64,000 bases of DNA from an uncultured Lachnospiraceae bacterium (GTDB lineage: Bacteria > Bacillota > Clostridia > Lachnospirales > Lachnospiraceae). How positions within the stretch are numbered: position 1 is the first letter of the stretch; the number at the start of each line of letters is the position of its first letter. Location: contig CAJUMJ010000060.1 of NCBI GenBank assembly GCA_910587095.1, forward strand, positions 20,905-84,904, given 5' to 3'. Positions 55,259 to 63,380 of this stretch are shown here, one piece after another. Position numbers and translations under genes: made by a program. The notes below the pieces were generated by a model, which saw only the letters and a program-made list of their open reading frames with translations, made no database searches and was not told the origin of the DNA.

Positions 55259-55819
55259 TTAAAAGTTTGGCGGCGTGCTGATCCACAGGAAGACGGCGCC
55301 GCTTTTTTTTCCGGCTTTTATGTAGTGTTCCGAGTCCGGCCTGTAGTAGAAAGCTTCCCCTTTTTTTGCCCGGATACTGCGGTTGCCTATGATGACGGTT
55401 ACGGAACCGGAGAGCACATAGCCGAACTCCTCTCCTTCATGGGGCAGGTCGGGATAAGTAGAGCCGCCGGCTTCCAGGGTGACGCGTATGGGTTCCATCA
55501 TGTTTTTTTGGGCGTTTGGAATGATCCATTCAATTTTATTGTGAAGCTCCGTGTCGATTTTCTCAAAAAAGTCTTCCGGGCCAAAGACAATCTGTTCATC
55601 GTCCGCGTCATTGAAAAAATCTTTCAGATTGCTTCCCAGGCATTGCAGGATGTCAATCAGGGTGGCGATGGAGGGCGAGGTCAGGTCGTTCTCCAACTGG
55701 CTGATGAATCCCTTGGAAAGTTCGCAGCGGTCAGCCAGCTCCTCCTGAGTCAGCCCTTTTTTGTTTCGTAATTCTTTGATTTTATTGCCCAAATCCATCC
55801 GGGCGGAGGTGTTTTCCAT
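55259..55819 (-). CDS. XRE-cupin regulator, likely of the pot operon
   Basis: 186 residues from ATG 55819, with AAGGA 5-6 bases upstream. The HTH_3 domain (KIKELRNKKGLTQEELADRCELSKGFISQLEND) covers about 12-68. The cupin (GSTYPDLPHEGEEFGYVLSGSV and KKGEAFYYRPD) covers about 115-180. Such PuuR-like proteins sense small molecules and control polyamine or amino acid genes. The 94-base gap to potA and the same strand suggest joint transcription. It has a candidate operator upstream at 55932. Confidence 0.88.
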   Translation of the reverse strand: MENTSARMDLGNKIKELRNKKGLTQEELADRCELSKGFISQLENDLTSPSIATLIDILQCLGSNLKDFFNDADDEQIVFGPEDFFEKIDTELHNKIEWIIPNAQKNMMEPIRVTLEAGGSTYPDLPHEGEEFGYVLSGSVTVIIGNRSIRAKKGEAFYYRPDSEHYIKAGKKSGAVFLWISTPPNF

Positions 55820-55931
55820 AATCATCCTTCATTCATGCTGATTTCTTTTTTACAATAGCCTTATTTTCCTGATAACCACTATGATTCCGCTGTGCGGAAT
55901 CTCAAAATTCACTAATGTTATTCAGTAAATA

Positions 55932-55946
55932 TAAACTTAAAGTTTA
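55932..55946. promoter_or_regulatory. Candidate XRE-cupin operator
   Basis: TAAACTT-A-AAGTTTA is a perfect 15-base palindrome about 113 bases upstream of the regulator gene. Neighbouring AGTAAAT and GTTTACT repeats extend it. The 320-base gap 55820-56139 is otherwise AT-rich and non-coding. Confidence 0.55.
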
Positions 55947-56034
55947 CTAAAACTAAACAAACACTGCATATCATTATACAAGAAAGATGAAGTATGTCAA
56001 TGGGAAAATGTAAAATAATATCAGAATTTGAGGA

Positions 56035-56063
56035 TTAACAAGACGGGGATTATATGCTAAAAT
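56035..56063 (+). promoter_or_regulatory. Promoter for the lactonase gene
   Basis: TTAACA (56035-56040), 17 bases, TAAAAT (56058-56063). The leader contains the hairpin GCCGCGA/TCGCGGC (56087-56112) holding a 12-base palindrome CGAATGCATTCG. Confidence 0.55.
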
Positions 56064-56139
56064 AACTGTAACTGTTTGGAAGCGGGGCCGCGAATGCATT
56101 CGGAATCGCGGCAAGTATTTCGAAAATTAAGGAAAGGGC

Positions 56140-57213
56140 GTGAATATTGCGATGAGTCAGGATAGGTATGTGGCGTATGTATCTACCTATACGACGGGGA
56201 AGGCGGATAACTACGGAATCAAAATTTACGACGTAGATATGGAAAACGGCAGGATGACGGAGAAAAACCAGGTGGAGATTACTAACTCCTCCTATATCAC
56301 GATCTCCCACAATGAGAAATATCTTTATTCCATCACGGATTTTGGGGTGGAAGCGTACAGGATTTTGCCCGGCGGCGACCTGGAAGTGATAAACCAGGGT
56401 TCCATCAACGGTATGAGAGGGTGCTATCTCTCTACGGACTATGAGGACAAGTTTCTCTTCGTAGGGGGGTATCATGACGGCAAGATCACGGTGCTTCGTC
56501 TGCATGAGGACGGCAGTATCGGGGAGATTACGGATGAGGTTTACCACAAGGGGCTTGGCAGTATTGCGGAGCGCAATTTCAGACCGCATGTCAACTGTGT
56601 GAAGATGACCAGAGATAACCATTACCTGTGCGCCGCTGATCTTGGACTTGACCATGTGAACGTATACCGGCTGGATCATGTAAACGGAAAGCTAAGGCCG
56701 ATCGATATGATAAGAAGCGAGCAGGAATCCGCGCCGAGACATTTGAAGTTTTCACAAAACGGCGAGTTTTTGTATATTGTGCATGAACTTAAGAACTATA
56801 TAGACGTTTATACCTATGAGGAAGTGAATAACAACCCGGAGTTTGAAAAAATTCAGACGATCTCCACGCTGAACGATTATCATGCCGGCGGCTCCGCGGC
56901 AAGCGCGCTCAATATCTCCGTCGATTTTAAATACATGGTGAGTTCCAACGCCGGGGATAACAGCGCGGTGGTTTATAAGATTGACCAGATCAGCGGAATG
57001 CTTGAGAAGATTTTATGCCTGCCAATCAGCGGCGACTATCCGAAAGACGCCAATCTGTTCCCTGATAACAAACATCTGGTTTCGCTAAACCACGAGTCGA
57101 ACACGATGACCTTTTTTAACGTGGATCTGGACAACGGGCTTTTGGTGATGAACGGCAGGGAAATCAAGGTAGATCAGCCTAACTGCATTATTTTCCATAA
57201 GCTGGTAGAATAG
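56140..57213 (+). CDS. Lactonase-family beta-propeller (6-phosphogluconolactonase-like)
   Basis: 357 residues. The GTG at 56140 is 6 bases past AAGGA; ATG 56152 is another possibility. YVAYVSTYTTGKADNYGIKIYDVD is the start of the YkgB/Pgl-type seven-bladed propeller, with repeated 'SxxxKYLYxV'-like blades (HNEKYLYSITD, QNGEFLYIVHE). FRPHVNCVKMTRD matches the typical 'PHxHxV' blade. The family hydrolyses 6-phosphogluconolactone in some bacteria, but its exact substrate here is unknown. No pentose phosphate genes are nearby. Confidence 0.85.
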   Translation: MNIAMSQDRYVAYVSTYTTGKADNYGIKIYDVDMENGRMTEKNQVEITNSSYITISHNEKYLYSITDFGVEAYRILPGGDLEVINQGSINGMRGCYLSTDYEDKFLFVGGYHDGKITVLRLHEDGSIGEITDEVYHKGLGSIAERNFRPHVNCVKMTRDNHYLCAADLGLDHVNVYRLDHVNGKLRPIDMIRSEQESAPRHLKFSQNGEFLYIVHELKNYIDVYTYEEVNNNPEFEKIQTISTLNDYHAGGSAASALNISVDFKYMVSSNAGDNSAVVYKIDQISGMLEKILCLPISGDYPKDANLFPDNKHLVSLNHESNTMTFFNVDLDNGLLVMNGREIKVDQPNCIIFHKLVE

Positions 57214-57228
57214 CGCATGCGAAAACCT

Positions 57229-57284
57229 GCATAGACAGAAATCCTTCTGCATATACATTTATCAGTATAAGCAGGAGGATTTTC
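57229..57284 (+). promoter_or_regulatory. spoIVA leader: sigma-E-like promoter and RBS-hiding hairpin
   Basis: GAAATCCTTCTGC (57238-57250) pairs with GCAGGAGGATTTTC (57271-57284), 13 pairs with one bulge and one G-T. The right arm contains the AGGAGG site of spoIVA. TATACATT (57252-57259), close to the sigma-E -10 CATACANT, lies in the loop, with a GCATAGA about 15 bases upstream as a weak -35. Confidence 0.5.
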
Positions 57285-57286
57285 TT

Positions 57287-58774
57287 ATGGATATATTGCA
57301 AAGCAGTACATATGACCTGTATAAAGATATACAGCTCAGAACGGGGGGAGAAATTTACCTGGGTGTGGTGGGGCCTGTCAGAACAGGAAAATCCACCTTT
57401 ATCAAACGTTTTATGAATCTTCTTGTGCTTCCCTATATGGAGGATGAGCATGAGAAGGAGCGGGCTCAGGACGAGATGCCTCAGAGCGCGGGCGGGAAGA
57501 CGATCACGACGACGGAGCCGAAGTTTATACCGAAGGAGGCGGCGCATGTAAAGCTGGGCGCGGACATTGACGTGAAGGTGCGGCTGATTGACTGCGTGGG
57601 CTATATGGTGGAAGGCGCTTCCGGCCATATGGAAAAAGAGGCGGAACGTATGGTGAAAACACCTTGGTCCGTGGAAGAGATTCCGTTTACAAGGGCTGCG
57701 GAGATCGGCACGAGAAAGGTAATCAGGGATCACTCTACCATCGGTATAGTGGTGACTTGTGACGGCTCATTTGGGGAGATACCGCGAGAAAACTATGTGG
57801 AGGCGGAAGAGCGCACCATAAAGGAATTGCAGGCTTTGGGAAAACCTTACATTGTGCTCTTAAATTCCGAGAAGCCTTACGCGGAAGAGACGAGGAACCT
57901 TGCCGACGAGATCAGTGAGAAATATCAGGTGACGGTTATGCCGATCAACTGTGAACAGCTAAAAAAAGACGACATTAATCATATCATGGAGAATATTCTC
58001 TATGAGTTCCCGCTCACTATGGTTGAGTTTTATATGCCGAAGTGGGTTGAAATGCTGCCTTATGACCACAAGATGAAGAGAGACATCATTGCACAGTTAA
58101 AGCTTTTGATGAACGATTTAAACCATATCCGGGACATCACTACGGACCGGTTTAAGGTGGAGAGCGAATATATCAAAAAGTGCAAGCTGGACGGCATCGA
58201 TATGTCTGACGGCAGTGTGCGTATCATCCTGGACGTGGACGACGCGTACTATTATGAGATGTTAAGCGATCTGGTGGGAGAATCGATCGAGAGTGAGTAC
58301 CAGCTTCTCGCAACCTTGCGTGAGATGGCGAAGATGAAGCGGGAGTACGTGAAAGTGCTGCACGCGCTGGAGGCGGTGCGCTATAAAGGCTACGGCGTTG
58401 TCATGCCTGACCGGGAGGAAATTGTTTTAGAGAAGCCGGAGCTTATCAAACAGGGGAATAAATTTGGCGTTAAGATCAAGGCAGAAAGTCCCAGTATCCA
58501 TATGATAAAGGCAAGCATAGAGACGGAGATATCGCCTATTGTAGGGACGGAGGAACAGGCCAGGGATCTGATTCAATTTATTTCCGATGCGGATACCGGC
58601 GAGGAAGGTATTTGGGAGACGAATATCTTTGGCAAGACCGTGGAACAACTAGTAAATGACGGCATTACAGGCAAGATATCCATGATAAACGAGGAGAGTC
58701 AGATCAAACTCCAGGAAACCATGCAGAAGATTGTCAACGATTGCAACGGCGGGATGGTGTGTATTATTATATAA
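57287..58774 (+). CDS. spoIVA: Stage IV sporulation protein A
   Basis: 495 residues. The P-loop GPVRTGKSTFIKRF and KTITTTEPKFIP, then VRLIDCVGYMVEGA and later MVEFYMPKWVEML are the SpoIVA hallmarks, and the length fits. It is a GTPase-like ATPase that coats the forespore and anchors the coat and cortex assembly. It is the surest sign that this organism forms spores. In Bacillus it is transcribed by sigma-E RNA polymerase. R2 copy 3 begins right after its TAA. Confidence 0.96.
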   Translation: MDILQSSTYDLYKDIQLRTGGEIYLGVVGPVRTGKSTFIKRFMNLLVLPYMEDEHEKERAQDEMPQSAGGKTITTTEPKFIPKEAAHVKLGADIDVKVRLIDCVGYMVEGASGHMEKEAERMVKTPWSVEEIPFTRAAEIGTRKVIRDHSTIGIVVTCDGSFGEIPRENYVEAEERTIKELQALGKPYIVLLNSEKPYAEETRNLADEISEKYQVTVMPINCEQLKKDDINHIMENILYEFPLTMVEFYMPKWVEMLPYDHKMKRDIIAQLKLLMNDLNHIRDITTDRFKVESEYIKKCKLDGIDMSDGSVRIILDVDDAYYYEMLSDLVGESIESEYQLLATLREMAKMKREYVKVLHALEAVRYKGYGVVMPDREEIVLEKPELIKQGNKFGVKIKAESPSIHMIKASIETEISPIVGTEEQARDLIQFISDADTGEEGIWETNIFGKTVEQLVNDGITGKISMINEESQIKLQETMQKIVNDCNGGMVCIII

Positions 58775-58931
58775 CAGTTCAGCCAGAGCGCATTTGCCGG
58801 ACAAATCGTGCTTGCACGAATTTGGCCGGTAAATGATGCTCTGAGGGAACGCCCGCTGATGAGCAAAAATAGCTGCGTAGCAGCGGAGAGCGGCGGAGAC
58901 GCGATTTTGCGAATGGGCGTGGGCAGAACTG
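58775..58931. repeat. Structured repeat R2, copy 3
   Basis: 157 bp from CAGTTCAGCC (58775-58784) to GGCAGAACTG (58922-58931), nearly identical to copy 1 over its first 50 bases. Hairpins CGTGC-tt-GCACG and GCTGC-gta-GCAGC are present. After it, GAGGGAGCGCCATCTTATGA repeats an interior block once more (to ~58960). The rest of the 354-base gap to 59128 has no gene seen; TTGATT near 58975 with TGATAT near 58998 could be a promoter. Confidence 0.9.
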
Positions 58932-59128
58932 AGGGAGCGCCATCTTATGAGCAAAAGCAACCGCCGCACGGTTTTGATTGCACATCTTTTATTTCTGTGA
59001 TATCTTACTTAAAGGATGAAATTCTTAAGGGCCAGGCGCCGGGATGTTTCTCTTCCGGCATCTGGCTTATGTTTTGCAGGACAAAGTTACGGACAGAAAA
59101 ACGATTATTTTATCGACAGGGAGCAGTT

Positions 59129-59764
59129 ATGCAGATCATACAGATTCTTTGGGAGCGTCGGGCGTTTTTTATGACCTGTCTGCTGGAGCATATCAGGATT
59201 TCTCTGACAGCGGTGGTATGTGCAGGGGTGCTTGGGATTGCGCTGGGTGTTTTTATCAGCGGACATAAAAAACTGGCGGGTGCAGTTTTGGGCGTTATCA
59301 ACGTGATTTATACGATCCCGTCAATTTCCCTTTTGGGTTTTTTGATTCCCTTTACAGGCATAGGCAATAAGACGGCAATAATCGCTCTGACCGTTTACGG
59401 CCTGCTTCCGATCGTCAGAAATACCTACACGGGACTTACCAATGTGGATGCCGGTATTTTGGAAGTGGCGCAGGGGCTTGGCTCTGACGGACGCCAGATC
59501 TTGTCAGGTATCCGGTTCCCGCTGGCGCTTCCGGTGATCATAAGCGGGTTTCGCAACATGGTCGTGATGATTATTGCGATGGGAGGCATCGCTTCCTTTA
59601 TCGGCGCCGGCGGGCTGGGCGCGGCGATTTACCGTGGCATCACCACTTACAATATGACGCTTACGGCGGCGGGATCGCTATTGATTGCGCTTTTGGCGAT
59701 CTTTAGCGACTGGCTGCTTGCGAGAGTACAAAAGGCTGTGAACAGGAGGTACGGCATTGAATAA
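59129..59764 (+). CDS. Osmoprotectant ABC permease (OpuCB-like)
   Basis: 211 residues from ATG 59129, with GGGAG upstream. About six membrane segments; GLLPIVRNTYTGLTNVDAGILEVAQGLGSDGRQIL covers the typical permease loop with the EAA-like AQGLG, and PLALPVIISGF and FIGAGGLGAAIYRGI follow as in OpuCB/OpuBB. It imports choline or glycine betaine. It is the only permease here; many OpuC systems have two. Confidence 0.9.
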   Translation: MQIIQILWERRAFFMTCLLEHIRISLTAVVCAGVLGIALGVFISGHKKLAGAVLGVINVIYTIPSISLLGFLIPFTGIGNKTAIIALTVYGLLPIVRNTYTGLTNVDAGILEVAQGLGSDGRQILSGIRFPLALPVIISGFRNMVVMIIAMGGIASFIGAGGLGAAIYRGITTYNMTLTAAGSLLIALLAIFSDWLLARVQKAVNRRYGIE

Positions 59765-60485
59765 GGCGATTGAAATACGGAATGTGTCGGCAGCCTATGG
59801 AGAACATGAGGTGCTGCGCCAGATAACCCTTGCCGTGGAAAAGGGGGAGTTTCTTGTGATAATCGGGCCCTCCGGGTGCGGAAAGACGACGCTTCTCAAA
59901 ACGATAAACGGTCTGGTGCTGCCTGCGGAAGGGGAAGTGCTTGTGGAGGGAGAGAATCTGTCGGCGTGTGATCTGACAAATCTGCGAAGAAGGATCGGCT
60001 ATGCGGTGCAGGGGGCGAAGCTGTTTCCGCATCTGACGGTGGAGGACAATATATGTTATGTCCCTCGTCTTGACAAGAAGTTGTCAAAGGAGGACAAGCG
60101 TAAGCTTTCCGAGAGAATGCTCGAGATGGTGGAGCTTCCAACAGAACTGGCAAAACGGTTTCCGAGACAGCTTTCCGGCGGACAGAAACAGCGGGTGGGG
60201 ATTGCGAGAGCGATGGCGGCGTCCCCGGACATTTTGCTGATGGACGAGCCTTTCGGAGCGGTGGACGAGATTACGAGACGTGCGTTACAGGGGGAGCTTT
60301 TGGCCCTGCAGAAAAAAACGGGAATAACGATTGTGTTTATTACCCATGATATAGAGGAGGCGCTTAAACTGGGGAGCCGGATCCTGATTATGAAGGATGG
60401 GGTGATCTGGCAGGAAGGGAACAAAGAGGAACTTCTGGACAAACCGAGAGACGCGTTTGTGAAGCAATTATTGTGCGGCGCTTGA
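59757..60485 (+). CDS. Osmoprotectant ABC ATPase without CBS domains
   Basis: 242 residues. It starts with TTG at 59757, 7 bases after AGGAGG, overlapping the permease by 8 bases. Walker A GPSGCGKTTLLKT, signature LSGGQKQRVGIARA, Walker B ILLMDEPFGAVDE and switch His ITHDIEEAL are present. The OpuCA type normally continues with two CBS domains for ionic-strength sensing; these are absent here. It probably powers the same transporter. Confidence 0.92.
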   Translation: MNKAIEIRNVSAAYGEHEVLRQITLAVEKGEFLVIIGPSGCGKTTLLKTINGLVLPAEGEVLVEGENLSACDLTNLRRRIGYAVQGAKLFPHLTVEDNICYVPRLDKKLSKEDKRKLSERMLEMVELPTELAKRFPRQLSGGQKQRVGIARAMAASPDILLMDEPFGAVDEITRRALQGELLALQKKTGITIVFITHDIEEALKLGSRILIMKDGVIWQEGNKEELLDKPRDAFVKQLLCGA

Positions 60486-60513
60486 TGAAGTTACGGAACT
60501 AAGGAGGATGAGA

Positions 60514-61416
60514 TTGAAGATGAAAAGTACAAGAAAGGGAATTGCGGTTCTGTTATTGGCTGGGATGGTCTGCGGGCTTTGCGCCTGCGGGAAGAAAGAA
60601 CCGATCAGGATTGCGTCAAAGCCCATGACGGAACAGTATATACTGACGGAGATCATGGCACAGTTGATTGAGGAAGGGACGGACTACGAGGTGGAGATTA
60701 CCAAAGGCGTGGGAGGCGGCACGACAAACATCCATCCCGCGCTTGTGAAGGGAGAGTTTGATCTTTACCCGGAGTATACGAGATCGGCATGGTTAAATGT
60801 ACTGAAAAAGGAAGAGATGGAGAAGGATGACGATAAGCTCTATGAGGAGCTGTTAGAGGAGTATGATGCCCTTGGACTGACATGGACGGGACTGTATGGT
60901 TTTTCCAATACTTATGGGCTGGCAGTCAGACAGGATACGGCGAAACAGTACGGTCTTTCGACCTATTCGGATTTGGCGGCGGCTTCCGGGGAACTTACAT
61001 TTGGCGGCAACCCGGATTACATTGAACTGGAAACAGGATATCCCAGGCTTTGCGGAGCATATGGCATGCAGTTTAAGGATACTGTGCAGATGGAAATCGC
61101 CCTGAAATATGAGGCGTTAAAAAACGAAGAGGTGGATGTTATCAACGCTTTCACAACGGATGCGCAGCTCGCGGCCAACAATCTCGTATTGCTCACGGAT
61201 GATCAGGTATTTTTTGAGACCTATGACGCGGGAACGATTGTGAGGAAGGATGCGCTGGAAAAATACCCGGAGCTTCGGGGTATTCTGGAGAAAATGAACG
61301 GGCTCATTACTGAGGACGAGATGCAGCAGATGAACTACGAGGTGGAAGCAAACGGCAGGGAGGATAGGGAAGTGGCGAAGGAGTTTCTGGAGAAAAAGGG
61401 ACTGCTTGGCCGTTAG
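60514..61416 (+). CDS. Osmoprotectant-binding lipoprotein (OpuAC-type)
   Basis: About 300 residues. AAGGAGG at 60501-60507 is 6 bases before TTG 60514; ATG 60508 touches the site and ATG 60520 is 12 bases off, so the start is not certain. A signal peptide ends in LCAC. IRIASKPMTEQYILTEIMAQLIE and GVGGGTTNIHPALVKGEFDLYPEYT are typical of the glycine betaine/choline-binding OpuCC/OpuBC fold. It captures the ligand outside the membrane for the two upstream gene products. Confidence 0.9.
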   Translation: MKMKSTRKGIAVLLLAGMVCGLCACGKKEPIRIASKPMTEQYILTEIMAQLIEEGTDYEVEITKGVGGGTTNIHPALVKGEFDLYPEYTRSAWLNVLKKEEMEKDDDKLYEELLEEYDALGLTWTGLYGFSNTYGLAVRQDTAKQYGLSTYSDLAAASGELTFGGNPDYIELETGYPRLCGAYGMQFKDTVQMEIALKYEALKNEEVDVINAFTTDAQLAANNLVLLTDDQVFFETYDAGTIVRKDALEKYPELRGILEKMNGLITEDEMQQMNYEVEANGREDREVAKEFLEKKGLLGR

Positions 61417-61503
61417 CGTACCAGTGCCCGAAAGAATCGGTATAACGATATGAGAGATGTTTGCGTCGCCTCGTCGCGTAAACGCTCCGGAATGGAGATA
61501 AAA

Positions 61504-62124
61504 ATGCAGGAACGTACAAGAAGAATATGGATGACGGTGTGCGGGGTGCTGATCTGCGGATTCAGCGTCGGCATGTTCAATTTTTCGGCGCTGGGACTTG
61601 ATCCGTTTCAGGTTTTTGTCCATGGTGTTTTTCGTATACTGCCGGAGGGCGCTCCCGGTTTCGGGACGGTGTATGCGGCCATCAACCTGTTGATGCTGAT
61701 AGCCATTTTTCTGGCGGACAAAAAGAAGATCGGGCTTGGGACGGTGATCAATATTTTTCTTTTGGGATATGTGGTGGAGTATTCCTCTCTTCTCTTTGAG
61801 CGGCTGATCCCGGAGCCGTCCCTGCCTGTCAGGTTTGTCTTTCTGATTATGGGAATCGTTATTATGTGTTTTTCCTCCGCCCTTTATTTTACTGCGGATA
61901 TGGGTGTGTCTACATACGATGCGGTGTCGCTGATTCTCTCGGAAAAGAAAAAGTGGAAATTCCAGATATGCCGGATTTCCTCGGATTTATTCTGCACCAT
62001 TGTGGGATTTCTTTTCGGCGCCACTGTGGGAATCGGCACGGTGGTGACGGCATTTTTTATGGGCCCGCTCATTGCGTTCTTCAACAGGACGGTGGCGGAG
62101 CCGCTGCGATATGGGAAACGTTAA
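61504..62124 (+). CDS. YczE/YyaS/YitT-like membrane protein
   Basis: 206 residues. ATG 61504 has GGAGAT at a good distance; ATG 61492 is an upstream alternative. Five or so hydrophobic segments. The repeated 'S-x-G-x-x-P/D-x-F' pattern is visible as FSALGLDPFQVFVHGV and YFTADMGVSTYDAVSLIL, the internal duplication known in YczE/YyaS proteins. Its transport or other role is not established. It ends before a perfect terminator. Confidence 0.78.
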   Translation: MQERTRRIWMTVCGVLICGFSVGMFNFSALGLDPFQVFVHGVFRILPEGAPGFGTVYAAINLLMLIAIFLADKKKIGLGTVINIFLLGYVVEYSSLLFERLIPEPSLPVRFVFLIMGIVIMCFSSALYFTADMGVSTYDAVSLILSEKKKWKFQICRISSDLFCTIVGFLFGATVGIGTVVTAFFMGPLIAFFNRTVAEPLRYGKR

Positions 62125-62132
62125 CAGTGCTG

Positions 62133-62170
62133 GAGCATATAGAAACGAAAAATCTATATGCTCTATTTTT
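62133..62170 (+). terminator. Terminator after the YczE-like gene
   Basis: GAGCATATAG (62133-62142) pairs perfectly with CTATATGCTC (62154-62163), followed by TATTTTT. The 62171-62442 stretch holds a 22-codon reading frame (62277-62345, good ribosome site) and a promoter. Confidence 0.88.
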
Positions 62171-62276
62171 CTCCATTTGGTTGAGCAGATATCTGATTTT
62201 CAACAAATACGTTATGGTGAGAGAAACGGTCTGCTGTTATGATGGGAAAAACTGATGCTTTACTGATTAGGAGGAA

Positions 62277-62345
62277 ATGGGTTTGAGTGACACGCTGGGA
62301 ACGGTTACTTCTCGGGTACAGCGCTGCGTCCGTGACGGATTATGA
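62277..62345 (+). other. Possible 22-residue small ORF
   Basis: ATG 62277 has AGGAGG just 2-3 bases away, and the frame MGLSDTLGTVTSRVQRCVRDGL ends at TGA 62345. The spacing is too tight for a normal start, and the punA promoter lies after it, so it is not on the punA leader made from that promoter. It may be chance. Confidence 0.2.
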
Positions 62346-62384
62346 GCGGCGGCATGCCGCATCGGCATTGTATGGATATATTGA

Positions 62385-62413
62385 TTGCGGAGAAAATGCA
62401 GGGATGATATAAT
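62385..62413 (+). promoter_or_regulatory. Promoter for punA
   Basis: TTGCGG (62385-62390), 17 bases, TATAAT (62408-62413), 29 bases before the ATG at 62443. Confidence 0.6.
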
Positions 62414-62442
62414 TAGGACATCAATAGAAAGGCGGTAATCAT

Positions 62443-63276
62443 ATGAATCCAGTATACGAAAAACTTGAAAAATGCTTTGCGTGTTACAAAGAGAAGATTG
62501 ATTTCGAGCCGAAGGTGGCGGTAGTTCTCGGCTCAGGCCTCGGCAACTTTGCGAAGGTTGTGGATGTGAAAGCGGAACTTCCCTACAATGAAATCGAAGG
62601 GTTCCCCGTATCCACCGTGCCGGGACATGCCGGGAAGTTTATTTTTGGCTATATCAATGAAGTGCCTGTTGTGTTGATGCAGGGGCGCGTGCACTATTAT
62701 GAGGGATATCCCATCACGGATGTGGTGCTGCCCACCCGCCTGATGAAGATGATGGGCGCAAAGGTGCTCTTTCTGACGAACGCTTCCGGCGGAATCAACC
62801 CGGCGTTCCATGCGGGCAGTCTGATGCTGATTCAGGATCATATTTCTATCTTTGCACCGAATCCGCTGATCGGACCGAATATAGAAGAGCTGGGAACCAG
62901 ATTTCCGGATATGTCTCATGTTTACGATGAGGATTTGCAGGGGATTATCAGAGAGACGGCCAAGGAGAATGAGATCGAATTGTTTGAGGGTGTGTATGCA
63001 CAGCTCACGGGTCCTTCTTTTGAGTCACCTGCTGAAATCCAGATGCTTCACAAGCTGGGAGCCAGCGCGGTCGGCATGAGCACTGTCGTGGAGGCGATTG
63101 CGGCGAACCATATGGGAATGAAGATTTGCGGCGTATCCTGTGTCAGCAATCTGGCGGCAGGTATGAACAGCGCGCCTTTGACCCATGAGGAGGTGCAGGA
63201 GGCGGCGAATGCGGTGGCACCCAAATTTGAGAAGCTTTTGGTGGAGTCGATTGCAAAATTCAAGGCGTATATTTAA
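62443..63276 (+). CDS. punA: Purine nucleoside phosphorylase
   Basis: 277 residues, the trimeric PNP type. VAVVLGSGLGNFAKVV, GFPVSTVPGHAGKFIFGYI, GRVHYYEGYPITDVVLPTRLMKMMGAK and NASGGINPAF are the phosphate and substrate motifs. It splits inosine and guanosine with phosphate to release the base and ribose 1-phosphate. AAAGGCGG precedes the ATG. cdd follows, 104 bases on, so nucleoside salvage genes are clustered. Confidence 0.95.
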   Translation: MNPVYEKLEKCFACYKEKIDFEPKVAVVLGSGLGNFAKVVDVKAELPYNEIEGFPVSTVPGHAGKFIFGYINEVPVVLMQGRVHYYEGYPITDVVLPTRLMKMMGAKVLFLTNASGGINPAFHAGSLMLIQDHISIFAPNPLIGPNIEELGTRFPDMSHVYDEDLQGIIRETAKENEIELFEGVYAQLTGPSFESPAEIQMLHKLGASAVGMSTVVEAIAANHMGMKICGVSCVSNLAAGMNSAPLTHEEVQEAANAVAPKFEKLLVESIAKFKAYI

Positions 63277-63380
63277 TTTGATTTACAGGTCAAAAACCGT
63301 ACAGAAATAACATATATGGGAAAGACCTTAAAAACGGGAATCGGATAATTCACTTAACAAAAAAGGCAGGAGAGAACAAT

